From positions 1-64,000 of the forward strand of contig CAOKFN010000006.1 of the NCBI GenBank assembly GCA_948467735.1: 64,000 bases of DNA, read 5' to 3'. This document shows positions 17,410-26,254 of this stretch, piece by piece. Numbering within the stretch: position 1 is the first letter of the stretch; every line of letters starts with the position of its first letter. The translations under genes were made by a program, and so were the position numbers. The stretch comes from an uncultured bacterium. Lineage in GTDB: Bacteria > Bacillota > Clostridia > Lachnospirales > Lachnospiraceae. A model generated the notes under the pieces. It saw nothing but the letters and a program-made list of their open reading frames with translations. It was not told the origin of the DNA and made no database searches.

Positions 17410-18624
17410 TCAAATTTGCTTTGATGTCGTTTGAGAGAGCGCTCCTCTCATTATCTCCACCAGTTCGCTATATAAAACAACATCCGTTTCTGCCGGATAC
17501 AGTTTTATCTGCTGATATCCTTCCAGCTTTTTTCTTATTTCGTCATGATAAAACTCATTCAAAGAAAATATGATAACACATTCATCGCAAGATCTCAGGA
17601 AATCATCCACACTGATAATCGGAATGTCAAAAAGCTTTTTATCCTTCACAGGGTTTGAAACAATAAATGCCTTTATCTTCAGCCTGTTCTGCCGTAGATA
17701 TTGATAAAATAGTTCACCGTATGCCCCTGCTCCATATAAATAAATATCTTTTCCCTCATCCCACAAACGATGTATTGTCTGCAGAACCCGTCTGCCTTTG
17801 TCAGCCTGCTCTTTTTCACATACGGCCTCAAGATGCTCATAATAAACTCTATCCCTCTCAAAAACAATTTCCCATCCCCGTTTCCGCATTTTTTTAAGAA
17901 CATCATTCATCAGCTGATGGTTAGATGAACTTGCGCTTACGGCCACCTCAGTAACTCCAAACCTCTTTGAAGACTTTGGCAGCGCTCCCCACATCTCAGG
18001 ATGTTCAAAAGGATGGGGCGGCACATAAGTATTTATGCCATGAAGACTGCATTGACAGGAAAGACACATATCTTCCCCCACATATTTATATTGATCACTT
18101 ATCTCAGAAGTGCCTTCAAACATATATGTCAGCCATTCTGTCTTCAGAAACCATGCATGCCCTACAAAATCCACCATTGCAGTTTCTTGATTTGGATTCA
18201 TCCAGCCGATTCTTCTGTCTTTGCTGCTCCCTATCAGAGGATAATTGTCATCACCTGTCAAAAGAATGCCGTTTGTCCCATAAATGCCTTCTCTCTGCCG
18301 CATCTGTCCATAACAGTTTTCCAGCCATCTTTTCCCCGGAACCGCATCATCATCAAATATGCAGACATACGGAGACTTTACAATTTCCCATGCATATTGA
18401 AATCTTTTCCATACCCCCCCGTTGCTGTCTGCAATTCTAACGTCCGAAAATTCCTGTAAAATCTCTTTTTCCAATACAATTCTGTAATATGAATCAATTC
18501 CATCCTGATACAGATAGATATTTGCAGGCTTTAAGGTCTGCGCCTTTACTGCATCCAGCTGTTTCCTCAGACTTTCCGGCTTCTTGTATGTTGTCAGAAC
18601 AACATCTACCTCAATTCTCTCCAT
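17410..18624 (-). CDS. GT2-type glycosyltransferase with a C-terminal Rossmann-like domain
   Basis: The protein has 404 residues. Residues 1 to about 230 form a GT-A domain (VVLTTYKKPESL, FDDDAVPG as the metal site, GEDMCLS). Residues about 293-385 are the locus module (IYLYGAGAYGELF, AFIVSNPVKDKK), here at the C-terminus rather than the N-terminus. It overlaps the upstream GT4 gene by 19 bp. A G7 tract at codons about 68-70 is in frame in this sequence. Loss or gain of a base there would truncate the protein early. Confidence 0.8.
   Translation of the reverse strand: MERIEVDVVLTTYKKPESLRKQLDAVKAQTLKPANIYLYQDGIDSYYRIVLEKEILQEFSDVRIADSNGGVWKRFQYAWEIVKSPYVCIFDDDAVPGKRWLENCYGQMRQREGIYGTNGILLTGDDNYPLIGSSKDRRIGWMNPNQETAMVDFVGHAWFLKTEWLTYMFEGTSEISDQYKYVGEDMCLSCQCSLHGINTYVPPHPFEHPEMWGALPKSSKRFGVTEVAVSASSSNHQLMNDVLKKMRKRGWEIVFERDRVYYEHLEAVCEKEQADKGRRVLQTIHRLWDEGKDIYLYGAGAYGELFYQYLRQNRLKIKAFIVSNPVKDKKLFDIPIISVDDFLRSCDECVIIFSLNEFYHDEIRKKLEGYQQIKLYPAETDVVLYSELVEIMRGALSQTTSKQI
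18414..18420 (-). repeat. Poly-G tract (G7) inside the GT2-type gene, in frame
   Basis: The plus strand has seven C, so the coding strand has seven G, at about codon 69. The frame is open here. This is the shortest of five such tracts in the locus, so slippage should be rarer than at the G8 and G9 tracts. Confidence 0.7.
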
Positions 18625-20084
18625 TCCTGCCCTCTCTCCCTGTCATAAAGCACCTTCTTCCAAAATGCAAGATGCGGCTCCATTCTGCTCTTCGGATATA
18701 CCGCATCGTGTGCCAGCCTGCCCATTTCACACAGCCTCTCCCTACAGCCCGCTAAATGCCCTATACATTCCGCCGCAGCATGATAATCACCTATGGGCAC
18801 GACATATCCGTTAAAACCATTTACAATATCTTCCCTAACTCCTGACGTCTGTGTCACAACAGGCACGGCACCATTTCCCATAGCCTCAATAATACTGATG
18901 CTTCTTCCTTCAAAATCCGCCATATTGATACAGATATCCTGCCTCTTCCAAAAATCCGGAATTTCGGTGCGCTCTATCCGCCCTAAAAAACGCACTTTCT
19001 CATCCAAATGGTTGTTAAGGACAAAGTTCTCCATCTCACCCTGCGCAGAACCAGCCCCGGCAAACTCCATCATAAAATCTACTTTTTTTTCCGCTAATTC
19101 GGCTATCAGCTTCAGCATTAAATCCATTCTTTTTTGATAATATTCCAACCGTCCTGCAAAACCTATCCGAACAGGCATGGACTGTTCCTCCGAATAACTG
19201 CGCCTCAAATTCTGCTCACAGAAAAACGGGCACGTCATGGACGCTGTTTTTTCCGGACAGATTCCTCGTTCAATCAAATCGTTTTGTATGTCCCGGCTGA
19301 CGCCGATATGTAAATCAGGGCAGTCACGAAAAGCCATATATTCGCGATAGACGCCTTCATTGCTATTATGAAGCACGGATATAATCTCAACCTTGTCCGG
19401 ATAATAACTTTTTACAATGTATGCCGCCAGCATAACTTCATCCGTAATACATGTGACAACTTTACAGGGCATTTTTTTCATTATGACATCTATGAGACTA
19501 TGAATTGTACTTTCCAAGAATCTTTCCCTATGATCGATATCTGCGGATAGAATGCAGTTTTCCAACATAGCCGGAATTGTATAAGTTCCCTTGTCCGAAA
19601 TAATAAAGATATTCCTTCTGCCGTCCTTTATCAGCGCCTGGCATAAATCCATGGTCCAAGCCTCCACTCCTCCCAGCACAAGGCCGTTATAGCAGTCAAA
19701 GAGCATGCTTTCTTCCTCTGCGCCGTCTGTTTCCTTTCCCGTCTGGCAGATCAGCGGACTCCCCGCATAGGTTCTCACATATATCTGGAGCATCGCCCTT
19801 TGGTAGTCTATTTCATTTTCCGGTCTGAAATGATATATGCTCTGTAATTCTCTGCGTATTTCATCTGCTGTGCCGCCATCCTCCGGCGTAATGCAGAAAT
19901 AGAAATCTCTATATTCTTCCAGCACTTTAGGCGCGCTGATTCGATATCCCTCTACTTCCTCTCCCCACTTTTTAGGGCTGCTGTCTACAAGAGCCGCTGG
20001 TTCCACATCTGTTTTTCTGAGCATTCTGCACAGCCTTTCACACCGTCTGCCCGCACCATATAATATCAGTTTTTGTATTTCCAT
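18606..20084 (-). CDS. Rossmann-like domain fused to a GT4 glycosyltransferase
   Basis: The protein has 492 residues. Residues 1 to about 90 are the shared module (LILYGAGRRCERL, ALVDSSPKKWGEE). Residues about 125-480 form a GT-B enzyme of family GT4, with LVLGGVEAWTMDL, IGFAGRLEYYQKRMDL and the donor motif ADFEGRSISIIEAMGNG. GGAGG lies 7 nt before the ATG. It is translationally coupled to the GT2-type gene downstream (19-bp overlap). Confidence 0.82.
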   Translation of the reverse strand: MEIQKLILYGAGRRCERLCRMLRKTDVEPAALVDSSPKKWGEEVEGYRISAPKVLEEYRDFYFCITPEDGGTADEIRRELQSIYHFRPENEIDYQRAMLQIYVRTYAGSPLICQTGKETDGAEEESMLFDCYNGLVLGGVEAWTMDLCQALIKDGRRNIFIISDKGTYTIPAMLENCILSADIDHRERFLESTIHSLIDVIMKKMPCKVVTCITDEVMLAAYIVKSYYPDKVEIISVLHNSNEGVYREYMAFRDCPDLHIGVSRDIQNDLIERGICPEKTASMTCPFFCEQNLRRSYSEEQSMPVRIGFAGRLEYYQKRMDLMLKLIAELAEKKVDFMMEFAGAGSAQGEMENFVLNNHLDEKVRFLGRIERTEIPDFWKRQDICINMADFEGRSISIIEAMGNGAVPVVTQTSGVREDIVNGFNGYVVPIGDYHAAAECIGHLAGCRERLCEMGRLAHDAVYPKSRMEPHLAFWKKVLYDRERGQEWRELR

Positions 20085-20104
20085 TCTCCATCCTCCAGCA
20101 GCCC

Positions 20105-20974
20105 TTAAAAAACCCTCCAGCTATTATCATACATACTTCCCTGAAACCATTTTCGGGATGCAATGACTATTTTTTCGGGATTCTGATTCAGCCATGCTCC
20201 CCAATAACTGAATGTGCTTTCCGCAATAACATTATGCCGACACCCGGCCATAATCATCATTGCTTCATAATCCGAATATTCTTCTTTTCCAACCCAGTAA
20301 ACGCTTCCCTCAAACTTGTATCTGGCTTCTGCCATCTGCGGGTTATCCGAGAAAATAATAAAACACGGATCCACAGTCCTTTCTTTTATGTATCTGACCG
20401 CATTATCATAATATGCCTGACTGCATATTGCCCTAGGATTCCGCAGATAATCCGTCAATCGAATATGCACCGATACCGCTCTCCCGCTTTCCAGCATTTC
20501 TGCTAACGTCTGATTGATAACAATCTTTTTTTTCAGCCTCAATTCCTGCAGCAGAATTTCTCTTATATTTTCATAATATCCCTTATTAAGACAATGAGCG
20601 CTTACATAGGTATAATCCCTTGGCTTCAAAATATCCTGACATAACTGCCCCATCCGGCCTTCATCATCCCTCCAGCGCCATCTCCACATGCCTTTTTTCA
20701 TCAGCTTAAATTCTGCCCGCCTGATACAATTTCCGCCATCCAGACAGTGCAGAAACGGTACCTTGTCCGCCGACACACATTTTAATGATACACAAAAGTT
20801 CTGAAGTCCCAGCTTTCTCTTTACAATATCCTCTTTTTCATACGGCATATCCCCCCTATTGCAGCGGCGAATATCAAGATAGACCGGTTTATCCATTCTT
20901 TCCTGTAGAGCTCTTGCATACGCATATTGAAACAGCTGATTTCCAAGTCCTTCCCATATCCTGACAATAATCAT
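20105..20974 (-). CDS. GT11 fucosyltransferase-like protein
   Basis: This protein of 289 residues starts MIIVRIWEGLGNQLFQYAYA, the signature start of GT11 alpha-1,2-fucosyltransferases. It has FIIFSDNPQMAEARY and ESTFSYWGAWL near the C-terminus, also typical. The conserved HxRRGDY motif reads HIRLTDY here, so the second Arg and Gly are changed; activity or specificity may differ. No GDP-fucose synthesis genes are in the window. The start at 20974 (ATG) is preferred over an upstream TTG that lies inside the preceding gene. Confidence 0.85.
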   Translation of the reverse strand: MIIVRIWEGLGNQLFQYAYARALQERMDKPVYLDIRRCNRGDMPYEKEDIVKRKLGLQNFCVSLKCVSADKVPFLHCLDGGNCIRRAEFKLMKKGMWRWRWRDDEGRMGQLCQDILKPRDYTYVSAHCLNKGYYENIREILLQELRLKKKIVINQTLAEMLESGRAVSVHIRLTDYLRNPRAICSQAYYDNAVRYIKERTVDPCFIIFSDNPQMAEARYKFEGSVYWVGKEEYSDYEAMMIMAGCRHNVIAESTFSYWGAWLNQNPEKIVIASRKWFQGSMYDNSWRVF

Positions 20975-20994
20975 TTCCCTCACCCACAAAATAT

Positions 20995-22080
20995 CTACCA
21001 GCAAATGTCTTTTACCAGTTTTTTCGTAAATTTTTCCGCGCCTTTTTTATTAAAGTGCGACACATGATAATAATCCGAACTATTCCCATAATATTGACCG
21101 AAATAATCAAGTATCTGTATATTTTCATCGCACTCTGACAAAGCATCATAAAACCGATCCTTAAATCCCCGCGGCACTCCCTTTACATATCCTTCCACGG
21201 CCGGCATAATAACAATTACCGGTTTAATCCTCTTCTCTTTTAGGAAATTAAAAAACTGTTTTAATATCAATTTGTTTTCCCATACAGTAACGGGATGATT
21301 TTTATTAAAGTCTGCCTCTGCCGTTTTTCTGCCTTCTTCATCACTAACAACATGTTCATATTGTCTATGAAATAATTTATAATATATTTCATTCTTCTCC
21401 AAATAATCCTTGGCTTTATTAACAAATTTCTCAAAAGGAACGGCCGAAGCAAAATTATGCTGTTCCTCTATCAACGGATAATACCTTATAATTTCCCATC
21501 CATTTACCGACTTTGACATATCATACTCAAAACTGTAATAGCATAAACCCACAATATAATGTGTCGTATTCTCCAAGAATCCCTTTCTGTCCAGGAGTTT
21601 TGCTATTTGAAAATCATAAAAGATATCCTGACCTCTATTCGCAAAATTAAACGCCTCCTTACCAATCTCCCTGCCAAAAACTTGTTCGTCAATACCGTCA
21701 TTATGATATGATATTCCTGAAATAAATATCTCCGGCTTTTTGCTCTCCAGTAAACTTCTCCACTTACTCATAAAACAATCTGCCTTATACATCTGATAAC
21801 TTTGCGCTTTACTGACAGGATTGATTAAAATTTTTGATTTTTCTACCTCCATGCTTATCAACTGCTGAAATATATCTTTGTAATATATAGAGCATATTAC
21901 AATATAGTCAAAATCATAATCCTTGATATTTTCTTTCTCCAAAGCATAAAGACCTTCAAATTCTTTTATATCAGGATTATTATCCAGAAAACCCAGAATT
22001 TCAACCGCTTCACTTATATGTTTCATTGCTTCTCTGGCAGTATTTCCCGCGCCCCACAAAATGATACGACAGATATCCAC
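20995..22080 (-). CDS. Rossmann-like domain fused to an SGNH/DltD-like domain
   Basis: The protein has 361 residues. Residues 1 to about 90 are the shared module (IILWGAGNTAREA, FLDNNPD). Residues about 115-361 look like an SGNH-type fold: FISGISYHNDG at the nucleophile strand, FNFANRGQDIFYDF, an IVIMPAVEGY strand, and DYYHVSHFNKKGAEKF at the end, fitting a D-x-x-H catalytic pair. Such domains hydrolyse or transfer acyl groups on glycans. The start is a GTG at 22080 with GAGGG about 11 nt upstream, so a weak start. Confidence 0.65.
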   Translation of the reverse strand: MDICRIILWGAGNTAREAMKHISEAVEILGFLDNNPDIKEFEGLYALEKENIKDYDFDYIVICSIYYKDIFQQLISMEVEKSKILINPVSKAQSYQMYKADCFMSKWRSLLESKKPEIFISGISYHNDGIDEQVFGREIGKEAFNFANRGQDIFYDFQIAKLLDRKGFLENTTHYIVGLCYYSFEYDMSKSVNGWEIIRYYPLIEEQHNFASAVPFEKFVNKAKDYLEKNEIYYKLFHRQYEHVVSDEEGRKTAEADFNKNHPVTVWENKLILKQFFNFLKEKRIKPVIVIMPAVEGYVKGVPRGFKDRFYDALSECDENIQILDYFGQYYGNSSDYYHVSHFNKKGAEKFTKKLVKDICW

Positions 22081-22137
22081 TTTCGCACTTTCCCTCGCCT
22101 TTCACAACACAAAACGGCCCAGCCTCTTGGCAGTATC

Positions 22138-22626
22138 TTATACTTCATATAAAATATCTTCCAATGACAGAACCGGACAGTCAATCTTGCCCCGCAGCTT
22201 TTCTGCAATCTCATCAAAATATGTTATTGCAGTAACTACAACCGCATCCACATCTGGCAGAGCATCATTTATAGTCAAAATATCAACATCCGCAAAAATC
22301 CCTTCCGCGTTTCTATCAATCCCGTAAGCAGTCTGTACTGTTGTTCCTTTCAGCTCATTCAGCAATGTTTCTCCCGCATAGCTCATGCCGTAAATTGCTA
22401 TCTTTTGATATCCTCTTTCCTCAAAATAAGCTGCCAGATTTTTTCCCTCCTGCTTTACTCTTACCCACTGATTCATCATCTGTAAAAGTGCCAAGTGTTT
22501 ATCCGAATACTCCCATGCTTTTGCAATGTCCTTCTTTCCCCTGCTTTCCATCGCGCCTGCCGCCGCGCATGCGCCTGCCGCCGCACCTGCCAAGGCGGAC
22601 GCTATTGACAATATCCCTTTATTCAT
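22138..22626 (-). CDS. Membrane-anchored stand-alone Rossmann-like domain protein, second copy
   Basis: This 162-residue protein is a paralogue of the one at 12533-13015. It has a short hydrophobic Ala/Gly-rich N-terminal segment (ASALAGAAAGACAAAGA), a helical linker with QWVRVKQEGKNLAAYFEERGY, and then the Rossmann-like module (IAIYGMSYAGETLL, YGIDRN). No catalytic domain is attached. AGGAGG lies 6 nt before the ATG at 22626. Two such proteins in one locus suggest an anchoring or sensing role for enzymes with the same module. Confidence 0.65.
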   Translation of the reverse strand: MNKGILSIASALAGAAAGACAAAGAMESRGKKDIAKAWEYSDKHLALLQMMNQWVRVKQEGKNLAAYFEERGYQKIAIYGMSYAGETLLNELKGTTVQTAYGIDRNAEGIFADVDILTINDALPDVDAVVVTAITYFDEIAEKLRGKIDCPVLSLEDILYEV

Positions 22627-22680
22627 CCCATTCCTCCTTGTGCCCCTCTGCACTTCCCATAATTCACACATTATTAATTA

Positions 22681-24300
22681 TCAATCTAAGAGCCACTGAT
22701 TTTGCCGGAGAAAGTCCCTTCCTATACGCATATTAAAGAAATATTGTCCCTTTTTTATATACTCGCTTTTAATCAGGTCATATTTATTCTTTAATTGCAA
22801 ATCTAAATCATCATATTCCATTTCACCATTCAGCCTGAGAAGCATCTCCTTTACAACATCCAAAATTTCTTCCGGTGTATTTTTTACTGGCAAAATTCCT
22901 TTTTTATGATATAACATCAAAGTATTAGCAGGTCTGCAATCATCCAGCTTTTCCTCTTCGCCATTGATTTCCATCTCTATCAATTCTCTAATTGTCAGAT
23001 ATCGCCCTCGCCCAGTATCCCAATATTTCTGTAAAATCATCAGGTCATAATTCTCATTTGACGGCAGTATTATATCCACCTTTGTTGTAAACACTGCATT
23101 ATTAATTGAAATAACCGGCTTTGCAAAAAGCTTAGGAATAACTTGTATTCCGGATGAATCGCTGATAAAAAATCTACATTGTGAAAACAGATATACGTCT
23201 GCAAAGTCACTGCGCATCTTAAATACATAATCAATTATTTTACTATCGCTTTTCACTCTTTTTTCTGCTACAGCCCCCATTCTTACAGCAGATATATTGA
23301 GTTTATCCAAATAATCCGCTGTCAAATCAAAATTATCAATATCAGAATTTCTATACATATCAATAACATCCAGCGGTCCATATGTAAATTCCATTATATC
23401 CCGTCTGTATGCGCTGTCTCGATTTGCTATACAGATATAATCACTGACTCCCAACATTTTAAGTAATTCTTTCCCTCTGTTGATTTCAGACTCGTTAAAC
23501 TGAATAAATACTTGATTTACATCCAGCTTTCCTTCCGAGACTGCCTGATTGAACTCATCAGACATAGAAAGCAGGCTATGTCCATTATTAATATGCATCC
23601 TTTCTTTGTAATTCTTCACAAAAAACTGCCAGAACCCCAATGTTTCAAATGTAATGACTTCAATCCCTTCACCTTTGAGTTTTGTCATCAGAAAATTATT
23701 TGGCATATTGCGTAAATTATTATTTTCTGTATGATAAGCAATAGGAAAATATAAATAATATTTATCAGATGGCTGCTGCTTTCGCTGTTGACTGTAATAC
23801 ATCCAAAAACACACACCGCCCATCTGCCTCAAAAAAATATATTGAAGCTCTATCGTGGAATATTTTTTCAAAATATTCTCTGCCCTTTCCACATAGTCTT
23901 CCTCAAATTCTACATCTGCCTCTTCACTCATCAAATCCTGCAGCAAAGTAATATCCGATAATTCTCTTGAAATTTTCTTATTGACGTCCTCGCTGGTAAC
24001 TGCAAAGATATCCTTTATCCCCGCCTGATTTAACTTATGTATAATATTTTCATGATATCTCTCATGCAATGACAAAATCACTCCGCATTCCGAATTCTTT
24101 ACAAGATCAAAACTACCAAACACTTCCACCGGAATACCATCTAATTCCTTTTTTTCTCCTTCCGAAATCAAAAATCCTTCTGGTGAAATTCCATTTCTTT
24201 TTAATACCTGTAGTACCTTTTCCCCATACTCTCCTGCGCCATAACAATATACCTTCTTATACTTACTGCAAAAATTCAAAAGTTCATCAAAATAACTCAT
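22681..24300 (-). CDS. Rossmann-like domain fused to a TIGR04372-like glycosyltransferase
   Basis: The protein has 539 residues. Residues 1 to about 95 are the shared module (VYCYGAGEYGEKV, GFLISEGEKKE). From about residue 290 on, it matches the pattern I recall for TIGR04372 proteins: ICIANRDSAY, a YRNSDIDNFDLTADYL segment, VRMGAVAEKR, SDFADVYLFSQCRFF and ISDSSGIQVIPKLFAKPV. These are putative GT-B transferases of surface glycan loci. AAGGAG lies 6 nt before the ATG. Confidence 0.7.
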   Translation of the reverse strand: MSYFDELLNFCSKYKKVYCYGAGEYGEKVLQVLKRNGISPEGFLISEGEKKELDGIPVEVFGSFDLVKNSECGVILSLHERYHENIIHKLNQAGIKDIFAVTSEDVNKKISRELSDITLLQDLMSEEADVEFEEDYVERAENILKKYSTIELQYIFLRQMGGVCFWMYYSQQRKQQPSDKYYLYFPIAYHTENNNLRNMPNNFLMTKLKGEGIEVITFETLGFWQFFVKNYKERMHINNGHSLLSMSDEFNQAVSEGKLDVNQVFIQFNESEINRGKELLKMLGVSDYICIANRDSAYRRDIMEFTYGPLDVIDMYRNSDIDNFDLTADYLDKLNISAVRMGAVAEKRVKSDSKIIDYVFKMRSDFADVYLFSQCRFFISDSSGIQVIPKLFAKPVISINNAVFTTKVDIILPSNENYDLMILQKYWDTGRGRYLTIRELIEMEINGEEEKLDDCRPANTLMLYHKKGILPVKNTPEEILDVVKEMLLRLNGEMEYDDLDLQLKNKYDLIKSEYIKKGQYFFNMRIGRDFLRQNQWLLD

Positions 24301-24338
24301 GCTATACTCCTTTTAAATTCCTAAATCTTTTAAATACA

Positions 24339-24953
24339 CTAATTTATTAAGAAATCCAATATCCTTTTTATCACAATAGCGATATATTCATATCCACTTT
24401 CACGAAAATGAAATCTGTCCACCATTGGAAAATATCTGCCGGCTAACACTTTATGCAAATCAATCAATTGATACCCTGATTCCGAAGAAATGGATTCCAA
24501 AATACGATTTCTCATTTCAACTTCATCATTATCTGCATCCGAACAATCTGTATTTTCCGGTGTTCCCGTTATCGTTATAATGTTGCTGCTAATACTATGC
24601 AGTGCTTTCAAGGCACACCCTAATTTCTGGTAATATTCATTCCAAATTAATTGTCCTTCCACACATCGAAAAGAGTACCCATGATGTACCCCTAAATTAA
24701 ATAAAATGAAATCATAATGATATTGCTTTCCGACAGTGTCAATGAAATGTAAGATAGCTTCCATAAAGAGTTTATCAAAAACACTATGCGACATTGCCAA
24801 TAAATCAACCACATAGCCTTCTTTACTCAGCATTCTGTTAAGTGGTTTTCTATAATCTCTTGCTACGGAATCACCAAGCAGCAGAATCCTTCTAAGTTCT
24901 GTATTATCTGCATCCTCAATCCAGTAATTCAGCCATTCTATCTCTTCTCTCAT
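24339..24953 (-). CDS. SGNH/GDSL hydrolase
   Basis: The protein has 204 residues. Block I is ILLLGDSVARDYR with the nucleophile Ser. NLGVHHG is the likely block III, and DRFHFRESGYEYIA holds the catalytic Asp and His. It has no signal peptide, so it works in the cytoplasm, either removing an ester group or acting as a carbohydrate esterase on a glycan intermediate. GAGG lies 8 nt before the ATG. Confidence 0.78.
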   Translation of the reverse strand: MREEIEWLNYWIEDADNTELRRILLLGDSVARDYRKPLNRMLSKEGYVVDLLAMSHSVFDKLFMEAILHFIDTVGKQYHYDFILFNLGVHHGYSFRCVEGQLIWNEYYQKLGCALKALHSISSNIITITGTPENTDCSDADNDEVEMRNRILESISSESGYQLIDLHKVLAGRYFPMVDRFHFRESGYEYIAIVIKRILDFLIN

Positions 24954-25018
24954 TTACTTATCCTCGTATATTTCTATCCGTACAAAAGCTCTGGATTCAA
25001 AATGTGTCCCGTACTTAC

Positions 25019-26218
25019 TTATAACATTTTACCCATCTTTAAAGCTCTTTCCACAACAACATCGGAATTATAATGTCTATGTTCTCCCCAGCGGCCTAAT
25101 CCATAAATTCCTTTTGCTGCAGAATATTTTAAAATTTTTTCAATTGCTTCCTCTTTTCCGATTGTGTTCAGTGGATAGGCATATTCATTCAAATATTTAT
25201 AGTTTCCTTCTTCCTTAAAATCTTTTGTTCTCTCCTGTCTCGTTTCTGTCCAATAACCCCCTGCACCCGGCACAAAATTATTGCGCAAAAGACATCTGTG
25301 ATATGGCAGTTCTTCCTGAGGATAATATATCCATTGCGCTTTATTTTCTCTTGTATCATCAAAATATCGTATTTCTACAGAATTATGCTTTAATTGATCT
25401 ATTGCCCCCTGAAGCACTTCGGCGCTTAAATCATCTATGCGAAAACTGTTCCATGGTATGGTATTAATAATAATATCCCCTTGATACTGTTCTCCGTCAG
25501 CCGTAGTGATGGTTTTCATAGTCATATCCAGCATCTTTACCTCTTTTTCATACAGAATATACTCTTTGATTTCTTCGGCCATGCGAAGCCACAATTCTCC
25601 GTATCCAAATTTTGCAGGATAGTAGAATGTCGCATGCCCTGGCTGCTTTCCGAATGCTTTTTTCTCTTTACAGCTTTTTAATGTCTCCTCATAGCTCACA
25701 TTCGGCAGCTTTTCCAGCCAATAGGTTCCTAATTTATTCAAATCCTCCGCAAATATTTTCCTATTATATGGAATCATATAATCCTTGGCAATTTTTTCTC
25801 CAAGTTTCCAGTATATCCAGTCCACAAATAACTGCGGCATAGGTTCGCCCTTGTTACAACCAGCGTTTTTTATTGATTCCAAATACTCCTCTTGTATTTC
25901 CTTAGGAAATTGCCAGACATTCGCTTCCAAAGGATGTGAGACATATTGTCCGTTCACAAATATCCTGCTGTCTCGTTCAAAAATATTCCACTCTTCCTTT
26001 GGAAGGAATTCAAAGAGAAAATCTGTAACCGTTTGATTCCTCGTATCCAGAAAATGCCCTCCTCCAATATCCAGAGGATAACCATTCACCGTTCTGCTTC
26101 TGCAAAGTCCTCCGGCCTCTTTTTCCTTCTCTATCACAAGGAATGATTTATTTTTTCTCTTTAACATATGGGCCATTGTCAGCCCTGCCGGACCAGCCCC
26201 TAAAATCAAATATTTCAT
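25019..26218 (-). CDS. FAD-dependent UDP-galactopyranose-mutase-like oxidoreductase
   Basis: This protein of 399 residues begins with the FAD-binding dinucleotide fold (YLILGAGPAGLTMAHML, then EAGGLCRS). IGGGHFLDT and the C-terminal GLGRWGEHRHYNSDVVVE fit mutase-like flavoproteins of polysaccharide loci rather than amine oxidases. Canonical Glf proteins convert UDP-galactopyranose to the furanose form; this one is divergent, so a different sugar substrate is possible. Confidence 0.7.
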   Translation of the reverse strand: MKYLILGAGPAGLTMAHMLKRKNKSFLVIEKEKEAGGLCRSRTVNGYPLDIGGGHFLDTRNQTVTDFLFEFLPKEEWNIFERDSRIFVNGQYVSHPLEANVWQFPKEIQEEYLESIKNAGCNKGEPMPQLFVDWIYWKLGEKIAKDYMIPYNRKIFAEDLNKLGTYWLEKLPNVSYEETLKSCKEKKAFGKQPGHATFYYPAKFGYGELWLRMAEEIKEYILYEKEVKMLDMTMKTITTADGEQYQGDIIINTIPWNSFRIDDLSAEVLQGAIDQLKHNSVEIRYFDDTRENKAQWIYYPQEELPYHRCLLRNNFVPGAGGYWTETRQERTKDFKEEGNYKYLNEYAYPLNTIGKEEAIEKILKYSAAKGIYGLGRWGEHRHYNSDVVVERALKMGKML

Positions 26219-26254
26219 CCGGTTTTTCCACCTCTATATTTTCACTGTCCTGAC

